A DNA stretch of 53,773 nucleotides from Candidatus Nanoarchaeia archaeon (lineage in GTDB: Archaea; Nanobdellota; Nanobdellia; Woesearchaeales; UBA10216). Positions 16,080-27,100 of the stretch are shown piece by piece (within the stretch, counting starts at the first letter, position 1; the number at the start of each line of letters is the position of its first letter). The notes beneath the pieces were generated by a model, which saw nothing but the letters and a program-made list of their open reading frames with translations, had not been told where the DNA came from and searched no databases. The translations under genes and the position numbers were made by a program. The stretch lies in contig JANQSZ010000002.1 in NCBI GenBank assembly GCA_028279045.1, positions 1 through 53,773 on the forward strand. Direction: 5' to 3'.

Positions 16080-16348
16080 GTGATGTGCTCGTATCAGTAC
16101 GCATACCGCGCTCACTCAGCGATGCGCTCCGACATGCTGCGGAAGAAGACCACTACATGGACACTAGTGAGCTTATCCGCAGTATTAGTCGTGAGCAATG
16201 GGAACGTGCAAAGGACCCATTGGGCTTTGAACTTGGTAAACTGCGCACGGACATCAAAGAAGAATTAACAACGCGCATCGAAAAGCGCGCAAAAGAACGT
16301 GTTCTGAAAGAATTGAAAGACATACAGAAAGAGGTGCGCCATGATTAA
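16076..16348 (+). CDS. Ribbon-helix-helix protein 2 with coiled-coil extension
   Basis: 90 aa. Residues 1-47 form an RHH domain (DVLVSVRIPRSLSDALRHAA, then TSELIRSISREQW). Residues 50-90 are a charged helical extension (LRTDIKEELTTRIEKRAKER) that could drive oligomerisation or partner binding. The start overlaps the RHH 1 stop, with an AGAGGT ribosome-binding site 6 nt upstream. Its last codons overlap the ATG of the 1560-aa surface protein by 8 bp, so all three genes are translationally coupled. Two dissimilar RHH proteins in tandem could form a heterodimer. Confidence 0.85.
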   Translation: MSDVLVSVRIPRSLSDALRHAAEEDHYMDTSELIRSISREQWERAKDPLGFELGKLRTDIKEELTTRIEKRAKERVLKELKDIQKEVRHD

Positions 16349-19300
16349 TCGCATTCTCTTGTTGCTACTGATTGTTTTGGTAGCGATACCGCTCACGTTT
16401 TCGCAGAATACAACTGATACTCATGTGGACCCCGGGTTAGGGGAAAGCGACGAGAACCTGACTGGAGACTCGGTCGTCTCAGACCTTGAGAATTTTCTCA
16501 ATGAACCACCCCCCTTGTCTGAGAACGAAACGGTTGAGGAGCTTGATGATCTTTACATAGACATTGATCTCCTCAACCAATCCGGTCAGGAATTTAATGG
16601 AAGTGCAATTGTGACGAATGTTACGGTTGGCAACGAAACGAATACGACTGTAAATGAAACTGAGACAGAACCGGTTGAAGAACCTGAACCAATAGAAGAA
16701 ACTGTCGAAGAACCTGAACCAGTTTACGTTCCGATAACTCTTACGACAGACAAGAAAGAGTATGTTGTCGGAGAAGCTGTCTCGATAACTATGGACGGAA
16801 GTACGCAGAGTGAAGTCAATCTTATTATTGCAAATGAAGAAATTAGCTATGCTTATTCATATTCGGGAGAAAATTTCCCGGCAACATATCAATTTGTACT
16901 AACGAATACTCCTGGTAAATATGATGTTACTGCATTTATTTATGGCGATGATAGTCAACAACAAGTGCGTACCTTCTTTACAGTACTGCCGAGAGAAGAA
17001 CAAGCACTCTCGGTTAGTATAGACTCGGATACGCAGCTGGTTGAAGGAGTGCCGAACGAATTCACTGCAATAGTCTGGGGAGCGAGTGAAGAAGCAACAA
17101 TCCTTTGGGATTTTGATGACGGCGGAAAAGCAAGCGGAACACGAGTGAGTCACACCTACACAACACCGGGCTCGTACATTGTATCGGTTACGGTAGTTGA
17201 CGGAGAAAGTATTGCAAGCGATACACTTATTGCGCATTTGACTCCGATGTTGCACACGGTGGATATCATCGTAACTACACAAGATAACGCTGTATTTGGG
17301 GCAGACGTTACGTTTGGAGATGAAAAAGTCACGACAGATGGACATGGAAAAGCTAGTTTCAAAGTCGAGCAAGGAGAGTACGAACTTCTTATCGAGAAAG
17401 AAGGATATCTTTCCATATCAGAACTCAAGACTATTGAAAACTATGAGGTAAGTACGTATACATTGCGAACACATGTTGATGTTACGCAAGAACTTACTCA
17501 CGTATCAAGCAAAACCAACAGTCTGGTGCAGAACGCATACATAATCGACGATGATGGAAACACAATCGACCAAATAGATGGAACAGAAGGAAAAGTGAAC
17601 GTTGTTCTTGATCTAAATCCCCAAGGACTTGCACTGCAAAACGTGGGTGGGGAACCTGTTGTAACCATACATGAAGTTGAACCACTCTCGATGAACTGGG
17701 AAGCCATCGACGATGTTGTGGTTACTACAGCTTCAATCCCTTCAGAAATAGAAGATGCAGCTGCACAAACACTTGAAAGAATACAAATTGCGAATGTTGA
17801 TGGATTTGTAGGACAGAATTACTATGGAACTGTTGATATTCCTCTTGACACCAAAGCAAACTTGGTACTGTACTGCCCAAATGATGTAGATTGTGAGGAA
17901 ATACCATCTTGCTTAACATTTGGAGGAAGCGCGTGCTACGCTGTATTCGAAAATGCAATCCGTGTATATGTTCCGCACTACTCCACAATAATTGTTGCAC
18001 TTGATAATAATACTGCAAACCTCACAATTGACAGCCCTGATAATGAAACTACACTAGATTCAGGAGAAGATGTATGGTTGAACGGAAGTATAACAGAAAC
18101 GGTTACGCTCAATTATTCCCTTGACGGATCTCCGACATTGATACTTGGCACGGGAACAAGTTTCAGCACGACGCTACTTGGATCATTACAAAATGTGCTG
18201 GCTAATGGGAATCATACACTTCTTATTGGAATACAAGACGCAGCTAACAACTCTGCAGAAGTTAGCTACGAGTTTGTTGTCAATGATTCTGAAGGACCTG
18301 TAGTGAATGTTAACGGACCTGCTAACAATTCATCACTGGTTAACCAAACAAACGTCTACCACATTCAAATTCAAGCTGATGAAACAGCGACGATCACGTA
18401 CGAACTGAATAATGGAAGTGAAACAATAAACCAAGAAGGAAGAGCGAATAGCAGTGTTATTGCACTATCGTTGCAGGAGGGATTGAATACGCTTGTGTTT
18501 AGATCTGAAGACGTACAGGGTAATAATGCAACGCTTGAGTATCAGTATAATTTCACGCTGGACGATGGCATAACTGCAACGTGTAATGACGGAATAAAGA
18601 ACTATCATGATGGACAGAACGAAACAGGTGTTGATTGTGGCGGACCGTGTACTGCCTGCGTCCCATTTACTATCACGACGGATAAATCGAGCTACTTACC
18701 AGACCAACAAGTTGCTATCACTGTAATCAGCAGACCAAACTCAACGGTATCGTTTAACGTTACAGGAGGAGGAGCAAGTTTTGGAGCAACAACCACAACG
18801 TTTCCAAGCTTCTACATATTCACAAGCACAACGAACCCTGGAACGTATACAATTACAGGCGTATCCTATTATTGGGGCGTCCCAACAAATTTGATTACGT
18901 CGTTTACTGTTAATTCAACAGAAACTCCAAATCCACTCGAACTTGAACTTGATGCGAATGACACATCTGTTATCATCGGACAACGCATTTTGTTTGAAGC
19001 AGACGTTGAAGGAAACACCACGGCGCTTAACATAACCTGGGACTTTGACAACGACGGGGATACTGAAAACACGACACAAGAAGTTGTGCATGTATACAGC
19101 AAGAACGGAACATATACAGTAAATCTATCAGTACAACAAGGCAACTTCACTCGAGAAGAAACAGAAACCATTGAGGTCAAGAAAGCGTACAACGTTTCGT
19201 TCACTGTTCGGGATAATGAAACCAACAACCCAATACAAAACGCCAGGGTGTACTTGGACGACATAAACACAAATACGAGCAGCGATGGAAAAGCGTTCCT

Positions 19301-21023
19301 TACCGTACCGTCGAAAACATACGCCATGGCGGTTACCAAACAAAACTACGACTCTTTTGGTAATAGTACGCGAATCGATGGAAAAGTATCGTTTACAATC
19401 TATTTGCAAGCAGATGGAAATGACACCAGTGCACCTTCCATAACCATTCTCTCGCCATCAGACAACGAAAAAGTGGGATCCTCTCCCTCAATCGAATTCA
19501 GAGTTAGCGATGAATCACTGGTTGATTGTACCTTGTTCACAAGTGTTGATGAGAAATGGTGGGTTGAAGAAGATACCAAACCGAACCTACGATCAGATAG
19601 GAATCACTCGTTCACGATCGAAGATGCAGAAGAAGGAGAATACTTCTGGAGAATTGAATGCACTGACGAAGATGGTAGAAGAACCGAATCTCCAACGTTT
19701 TCTTTTGAAGTAGAGACGGGATTGATCCAAGTTACAGCAGATGCAGATGGAAATGTTATCCGAGCTCGAGAACTCATAACGTTGGTTGTTCAAATACAGA
19801 AAGACTTTGAAAACTTGCCACGCTTAGAGAAAGAAGCACTCCAAGACCTGAAGTGGGATGAACTACTCTCTTCGCAGAAAATACAACTGGAACGTGCTTC
19901 AAGAGATTTGAGCAATGTGCAGTGGAGACGGCTCAATGAAACTGATGAACAAGAACTTATTGCTGATATTATTGCACGCATTGATGCAGTAGAAGATCAA
20001 ATACCATCAAGTATCTCGGTGCTTAAATCAAGTGAGTACGTTGCGTACCCGCAACGAGCTGATGTAGAAGCAATAACTTCGGCTTACCTTGAAAGTAAGA
20101 ATGTAAGCCTGGCATCAAGCGCGTTTGATGACCTATTGAGAACAAACACACAATTACAAAGCCATCTAACACCGACGACACGGTACAAACTCGTGCAAGT
20201 TGGCTATCATGGTGGTGTTAACCAAACAATTACTTTGATGAACCGCCAAGTGCGTGTTACAGGCAATGCATCGGACGTCGTTGTTGTAGAACACATACCA
20301 AAATCAATTGCTGACTCTACAGACGAGATTGTTGTTATTGATGACCACGAAATACTCAACCCTGACCCACTAGTTAAGGTTAACCTCACGGTACTCGATG
20401 ACTTTTCGTTTTCCTACTTCATTATTGATGAAATTGCACTCAGTACGATGGAAGATGCACATATTGCACTTCTAAGCGAAGTATTACCGGAAAGTGAAGG
20501 GAACTTCCTTACTGGTTTTGCAGTGTTTGAGGGATTCAACAAATGGCTTTCTCAATCAGGAGGAACACGGCTGTTCATTGAAATCATCATCTTTATTGTG
20601 CTGGCTGTACTCTACTTGCTGTATTCTGTTGGTGTTGTGGACAAAGTAGCGCACAAATTTACCGCGGATAAGGATGTTGAAGCATTGCGGAAACACATCA
20701 AAGATGCCGAAGCACTGCTTGAACAAGGTAAGTATGACGAAGCTGTTCAACGATACAAAGGAATGGCTGAAGAATTCAAGAAGCTGAATGGAGAACAGAG
20801 AAGAGCATTACATGGGGAAATAGTGGATTTAGCGCATGCAATTGATGCATCCCATATTCATCGAAACCTAGATACTGCTGCCAACTTGATCAAAGAAGGG
20901 AAACACGCGCATGCAGGCAAATTATACGCTGAAATCATGGCGCTCTACAAGAGAATCGCACCAAAACACAAAGCAAAAGTGCTGAAGAGGTGCATGGAAC
21001 TGCATAAATTACTCCAGAAATAA
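16341..21023 (+). CDS. Large transmembrane surface protein with PKD/Ig domains and cytoplasmic helical repeats
   Basis: 1560 aa. Signal peptide (INRILLLLLIVLVAIPLTFSQ), then an acidic sequon-rich stalk (NVTVGNETNTTVNETETE; EPEPIEETVEEPEPV). Next comes a TTDKKEYVVGE Ig-like module, a PKD domain (ILWDFDDGGKASG), and a carboxypeptidase-regulatory-like domain. Further Ig domains follow, with a Cys cluster (TGVDCGGPCTAC), a second TTDKSSY module and a second PKD (ITWDFDNDGDTEN). A helical region (about 1130-1270) leads to one membrane helix (LFIEIIIFIVLAVLYLLYSV, about 1410-1435). The ~125-residue cytoplasmic tail has two helical units (YDEAVQRYKGMAEEFKKL and KLYAEIMALYKRIAPKH). The ribosome-binding site GAGGTG is 4 nt before the ATG. 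The tail unit recurs in block C proteins, suggesting a shared cytoplasmic complex. Adhesion or envelope role inferred. Confidence 0.85.
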   Translation: MINRILLLLLIVLVAIPLTFSQNTTDTHVDPGLGESDENLTGDSVVSDLENFLNEPPPLSENETVEELDDLYIDIDLLNQSGQEFNGSAIVTNVTVGNETNTTVNETETEPVEEPEPIEETVEEPEPVYVPITLTTDKKEYVVGEAVSITMDGSTQSEVNLIIANEEISYAYSYSGENFPATYQFVLTNTPGKYDVTAFIYGDDSQQQVRTFFTVLPREEQALSVSIDSDTQLVEGVPNEFTAIVWGASEEATILWDFDDGGKASGTRVSHTYTTPGSYIVSVTVVDGESIASDTLIAHLTPMLHTVDIIVTTQDNAVFGADVTFGDEKVTTDGHGKASFKVEQGEYELLIEKEGYLSISELKTIENYEVSTYTLRTHVDVTQELTHVSSKTNSLVQNAYIIDDDGNTIDQIDGTEGKVNVVLDLNPQGLALQNVGGEPVVTIHEVEPLSMNWEAIDDVVVTTASIPSEIEDAAAQTLERIQIANVDGFVGQNYYGTVDIPLDTKANLVLYCPNDVDCEEIPSCLTFGGSACYAVFENAIRVYVPHYSTIIVALDNNTANLTIDSPDNETTLDSGEDVWLNGSITETVTLNYSLDGSPTLILGTGTSFSTTLLGSLQNVLANGNHTLLIGIQDAANNSAEVSYEFVVNDSEGPVVNVNGPANNSSLVNQTNVYHIQIQADETATITYELNNGSETINQEGRANSSVIALSLQEGLNTLVFRSEDVQGNNATLEYQYNFTLDDGITATCNDGIKNYHDGQNETGVDCGGPCTACVPFTITTDKSSYLPDQQVAITVISRPNSTVSFNVTGGGASFGATTTTFPSFYIFTSTTNPGTYTITGVSYYWGVPTNLITSFTVNSTETPNPLELELDANDTSVIIGQRILFEADVEGNTTALNITWDFDNDGDTENTTQEVVHVYSKNGTYTVNLSVQQGNFTREETETIEVKKAYNVSFTVRDNETNNPIQNARVYLDDINTNTSSDGKAFLTVPSKTYAMAVTKQNYDSFGNSTRIDGKVSFTIYLQADGNDTSAPSITILSPSDNEKVGSSPSIEFRVSDESLVDCTLFTSVDEKWWVEEDTKPNLRSDRNHSFTIEDAEEGEYFWRIECTDEDGRRTESPTFSFEVETGLIQVTADADGNVIRARELITLVVQIQKDFENLPRLEKEALQDLKWDELLSSQKIQLERASRDLSNVQWRRLNETDEQELIADIIARIDAVEDQIPSSISVLKSSEYVAYPQRADVEAITSAYLESKNVSLASSAFDDLLRTNTQLQSHLTPTTRYKLVQVGYHGGVNQTITLMNRQVRVTGNASDVVVVEHIPKSIADSTDEIVVIDDHEILNPDPLVKVNLTVLDDFSFSYFIIDEIALSTMEDAHIALLSEVLPESEGNFLTGFAVFEGFNKWLSQSGGTRLFIEIIIFIVLAVLYLLYSVGVVDKVAHKFTADKDVEALRKHIKDAEALLEQGKYDEAVQRYKGMAEEFKKLNGEQRRALHGEIVDLAHAIDASHIHRNLDTAANLIKEGKHAHAGKLYAEIMALYKRIAPKHKAKVLKRCMELHKLLQK

Positions 21024-21026
21024 GTA

Positions 21027-21068
21027 CATTTAAAAAGCAATTTAACAATGAAACACTTAAAAGAGGTG
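21027..21068 (+). promoter_or_regulatory. Promoter and ribosome-binding site of the giant surface-protein operon
   Basis: The TATA box ATTTAAAAA (21028-21036) predicts a start site near 21058. GAGGTG (21063-21068) is an anti-16S match. The only in-frame codon 7 nt after it is ATT (21076); the GTG used by the ORF track (21106) is 37 nt away. The site therefore argues for a non-standard start. Confidence 0.5.
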
Positions 21069-21105
21069 TGTAGGGATTAAGTGGAATGCTAGCGTAAGTG
21101 TACTT

Positions 21106-24100
21106 GTGTTTCTTCTCTTTATAGTAGTAGTTGCAGCTGATGTTCCGCAAGGAAGCATAATTCTCCTACCAGATGGCATGGGAGAGAGAAGAGAATGGAA
21201 TGAATTGAACTGCGGAGATGCCAGCGACCGAAGCAATCAATGGGAATGTATCAGTACAAGTGCGGAATTTCCAGATACGAATACCAGAATCTATACAAGC
21301 CAGCATGGACGCACATCTGCATTCAGCTACGAGGATATTTCTGACAAACTTCACAACAATGAATCTATCAGTTCGGTAACTATTTGGTATTACGCACGGC
21401 AGCACGAAGAAAACGGAAGGTGTTTTGGACCGACGTTTGAATGGAACGATACAGGAAGTATTTCTGAAGGAGCCGAAGTATGCACTAACGAAAACTGGCG
21501 ATGGTATCGGGGATGGCCATTCTATTCAGGACCTGAACAACCAGGACCATGGGATTATGGGCAACTAGACCGGTTTGTATCGGGAGTGAGAGCACAGACC
21601 GGAACACACGGTGGAGAAATCGCTGGTATGTACGCTGAAGTTGCGTACTGGGAAGCAGGACAATGCGGAAACAGAATTTGTGAGGAAGGGGAGACGCCAG
21701 TTACCTGCAGTGCAGACTGTGGAAAGTGCGGTAATTTCATTTGCGAAGCAGGCGAACAAGGAGTTTGCTTGATTGACTGTCAAGATCCTGGCGCTGTTTG
21801 TGGAAACAATGTGTGTGAACCGAGCGAAATGCACCTCACTTGCGGACAAGACTGTCCAGCGCCAACATTAATTGCGCCCGATATATTACGTTATCTTGAC
21901 ATGGAAGATCAATATGTTGTCTTCCAACGAAGCTGGCCGACTGACCAAGGATTATACTATTTTGATTTGAGTACGCAAGAAACACATCTTATCTCGACGG
22001 CAGCTGCGTACCCAGACATGGATGATCACAAAGTTGCTTACGGAAAGAGCGGCTCAATCTTTGTATATGATTTTGAAACAGGAACTGATTCACAAGTAAG
22101 CAACGCGCCAATTGGAACAGATCAGAATGCAGAAGTGCATGGCGACTATGTTATCTGGGAACGAAGTGTTGGCAATCAAGTGTTTGAAGTTTGGCTCAAG
22201 AACTTGGAAACACAAGAAGAAACCTATGTTGGACAAGGATTGAATTCTGTGCTGACGGATAATGCAGTGTTCTTCATTGAAATGATTCCTTCACAAGGCG
22301 GCGGAGTTAATTTTACTGATTACAAATATGATATTACAACCGGGGAGTTATCACATTCATGGCTTGGATTTAACCCAGTAGATGTCGAAGGACCATACTT
22401 GCTAAACAATGGAAATGGAGCTGGTAACAACTTACAAATTTGGGACTCACGTATCCAACAATATACGCATCACATTGAAACTGATAATGCAAACCAAATA
22501 TTCCGTGCACGATTGAATGGAGATAAGGTGGTGTATGCGGCGTCGATAAACGGACATTATGGAGTTACGGTAACAGACATTAACACGAATTCACATGAAT
22601 TTTATGCAATGAGCGACGGCTATGCAGGCTACGCAGCAATGAGCGGTGATGACGTTGTGTTTTCCCAGCCGAGAAATGACACTGGGCTACCAGAAATATT
22701 TGGATTGATAGAATCGCATGATCTTCCGTTATATCCTGAACTGCCTTCTCCAACATTACCTGGACAAGAAAATTGCGGAGATACTATTTGTCAGGAATCA
22801 GAAAGCGCTGCATCCTGCCCTGCTGACTGTGATGCCAGTGTTACTAACATTGCACCAGATGCAATCTACCCACGCTTTCATCGAATGAACGACCAATACA
22901 TTGTATGGCAAGACTACCGCCAACACTACGCAGAAGACGGAACAATGGGTCGACAAACACTTTACGCTTATGACAGGAACACTGACCAAGAAACTGCAAT
23001 CCCAGGAAGCTATGATACTCTCTCTGATCAATTTGATCTGGATGGTAGTAGGGTTGTGTTTGCCGAGGAAACTGATATTCTCCTTTATGATTTGAGCACA
23101 GGAGAAGAAACTACACTTGCAGCATCTGCACAACAAGAACGTGATCCATCCTTGAGCGGAAATTATGTTGTGTATGAACGAGGTGTTCTTAACGACGCTG
23201 AAATTGTGCTGCAAACAATCAGTACTGGTGAAGAATTAACTATAGGAACAGGAGACGATCCGCTTGTGCGCGGTAACCATGTCCTGTATTCCTCTGGAAG
23301 TTCTGAATTCCTCTACAACATTGATACGCAAGAAACAACTAATTTTGTCGATGATGCACTGGACAAAGCAATGGATGACAACGGCATTGTCATGATGGCT
23401 GATACCCGTTCAATCTTGCAATACTATGACTTTGAAACTGGATTGCTGACTGATATTACGCATCCTGAAAGAACATTCCAATCTGACTTGAATTTGGAAG
23501 ATGGGAAAGCTGTATATCGAGCACGGATTGGAGACGATGATCACATTATTTGGAAGGATGTTGAAGGAGGGACAACACTCTCGTTTACGTTACCGCCGAT
23601 AACCTTTAGTGAAATGGCGTATCACAACGGTGCTTTTGTTCATACTGATAGTGCAGCATTCGTACAGGATACAAGAAACTGGCTGCGAGATGACGTGTTT
23701 CCGTCAATATCATCTGACACCCTTACTTTCACTTTTGACAACGATCTGCAAGGATGGGTTGACGAAAGTGAAGGAGGTAACTCAGTTCAACAATCAGATG
23801 GAGAACTCCAACTTGTTGATGTTGATGGTACGCGAGCACGTGCAATTTACTACATTGAGAACCCTGGAACTTACTATCCGACATATTTTGCGTACCAGTT
23901 TAGAAGCACTGACGCAAATCGAGCACAGTTCATAGGAATAGCTAACGAAAACGACGTGCGACCAATCCATGATCTGCATAATCACAACACGCTCTTTGAA
24001 AATATCGCTGCATGCCAACAACCTTTCGATGACGACATTGTATATTCTATTGAATACTTCATCGATCATGATGCGAGAAATTACGATATCCATGTGAACG

Positions 24101-27100
24101 GAAACTATGCTTGCAGCAATAACTTTTCGTCTGGTGCACCAAATTATCCGACAGGCGTTTGGGAACTGCAACTAGAAACAGATAACACGCAATCAGGGTT
24201 TACAAATGCATTTGACAACATTGTCGTTGGATTTCAAGAAACATCTGAAGACCCGGAAACTTTGGAATGTGGGGATAATATCTGTACTGATATTGAATCA
24301 TCGCTTGATTGTCCACAAGACTGTAGCTATGAAATTTTCGCTACCCCTCCTTATCCTACAGGAGCGCACTACGCTGATTCACTCCTTACTTACATTGACG
24401 CCTCGGGAGAAGCTCCTGACCTCTACTCCTATGATCTTCAAACAAGAACTTATGAACATTTAACCTCGAACAACCCTGATTTATGGTGGCAAGATGCACA
24501 ACCGCCGGTCACAAACGGAGACTACCTTGTGTATTCAGTACCGACCAGATATTGCATTATTCCAGGAACAAGCCCGCCAGGAGGAATTTATTGTGATTCG
24601 GTCTTCGTGAGAAACTTAGAAACAGGAGAAGAAACAGAAGTCTCTATACCTGATGTGTCAAAGGTAACGATGACAGACATGGACGGTGACTGGGCTGTTG
24701 GAACATTGCGAACTCACCATCTTACAAGTACAGATGAAAAAGTGCTGATGCATAATGTTGAAACGGAAGAAACGATTCTCATTGATAGACACCCGCTTGG
24801 AACTAGTACTGTAGAAATTGCTGGCAACCGCGTCTTGTATAATTCTGCTCAAGCAGATGTATCTTTTTACAACCTTAATACTCGGAGTATTGAAGATGTT
24901 CCTATCCGAGGGGAAACCATGAACAATCAGTATGTTGCATACTACTCTACAGGCAGCCAGACAAGTGCTCAGCAACATATTATGCTTTACAACTATTTTA
25001 CTGAGGAGACCAAACAAATATCTACACAGTTTGTGAAACATCAAAACCTGGAAATGACTGATAATTATGTGACATTCCAAGACAAAAACTCAGAGATTTA
25101 CTATTATTATGATATTGCCAATGATCAAACGCATGAAATTCCTACAGAATCTCTCAACTATTTTGCTGACGCTGAAAACAAACTAGTAAGAGATTTGATT
25201 GCACTTGGAGATAACCATTTCCTTCTCCAAGAATATATCTCTGGCGTGACGAACGACAATTTCCACTACTTCAAGATGCCAGGAACAACGGTGCAACCAC
25301 CGCCAGAACCAGAGGAACCTCAAGAACCTGGATGCGGAGACAACATTTGCCAACCTGGAGAATCTTCAAATCAATGTCCAATAGATTGTCCAGTACCGCA
25401 AATGATCTATGAACCGCAAGATTCTGCCAAAGATATTGAGTTGCAAGACTACTACGCTGTCTTTGAACACACAGTCTTTCCACCGCAGATAATCTTGTTG
25501 GATCGAGCTACTAACACGAGCTCAGTTCTTCCTCCACTTACCGCAGGAAGAAGCACAATACGTCCTGGATTTGACGGAGACTGGGTTATCTGGGAAGAAT
25601 ACATCATTAGTTCACCTACCAAAGATATCATCGCATATAATATTCAGACAGAAGAACACATTGTGCTTGACTCAGGTACAGCTGTCGGCAATGCCGACGT
25701 TGACGGAGAATGGGCCATATGGGAAGACTCACAGAACGTACCCAAGACTGTTTACTTGCACAACCTAAACACTGGCGAGGAATTCGTACTCATTGATGAT
25801 AGAACCTCCAACCAATATATTATGGAAGGAGGTTATGTCGTGATCGCAGACTCACACGTAAATAATGGAGTTACCGATAGCCTAATTTATTCCTTGTCAG
25901 ATCGTACCTTTACAACTCCTTCGGTAGAAGTATGGCATGGGATGTCTAATGGAATCGACGATGACAAATTGATATGGGTAAAAACTCAACATCCAAACCG
26001 TGAAGTGCATCTCTACGACCTGCAGACGAATCAAGACACTATTCTTTTTGATGTTAGCGCAAGTTCATTTCAGATCGGCGGATTCAGTGATGGTGTTATC
26101 CACTACACAGCTAATATTGAAAGCGAAACAACTACAAATTCTGTCATGAGAAATTATTACTATGATATTAACACAGGTGAAACAAAGCACACATACCATG
26201 AAGGACACTTCACCCAACATATAGATTTACATAATAACTTCCTCGCTTACAGAAATGGAGCGAGCGGATCAAAAGGAGTCTTTACCATCGATCTTGAAAA
26301 TACGGGAGCGCCACCGCCTCCGCCACCTCCGCCACCTTCTGCAGCTCAATGCGGCAATAGCATTTGTGATGAATCAGAATCTGCATTCACCTGTTCGATG
26401 GATTGTGGCTCTACGATGCTAAACAGCGAGACTGATATCTACAATCCAAGACAATACGATGTATCACAAGAGTACGTAGTTTGGGGACAAAGACAACAAC
26501 CAGACACATATCAATCCAACCCTGAAGTAATCTACAAGTATGAGATTGCTACCCAAACAGAGGAACTTAATGATCGGAACCCACCTGTTTGCGATGGTGG
26601 TTCGTGTCCAAGCAACGTGATTAATAATCAAGGCGAGCCTGCAATTGAAGGAAACACTATTGTGTATTCTGATACTGCCAACAAGATAACCCTGAGTGGT
26701 ATCTTGAATTCTGCTGACGACATTTTCGCCAGTGAAGCTGATGAAAGCACATCAGAATTAATATCCAGGAACAGTAGAATCAAACGAAGACCAAGCGCTT
26801 CGAATAACTACTTTGCGTGGCTTGAGTATGGTCATGGTTCAAGCAACGACAAAGATGCATGGGTATACAACAGACAAACTGACACTAAACAGCTCATTGC
26901 TTCAGGCTTTGGCGGTGCAACAGTCCCACTGCCAATAACGGATGATTACATCGTTGTTGACAACAACGTTCTTGACATAGAAACTGCTGAAATCATTGCA
27001 ACATTTACTGAACCATATTCCGTATTAAACTCATTCCAATCAGACCTTGATGGGGACAATGTTATTTACACTAATGACGGACAAGTTTACTTGTATGACA

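Noticed and set aside
15930-16348. Toxin-antitoxin module based on the small RHH genes
   Set aside because: No toxin-like gene (RelE, PIN, MazF type) is adjacent; the RHH genes run into large surface-protein genes in both loci.
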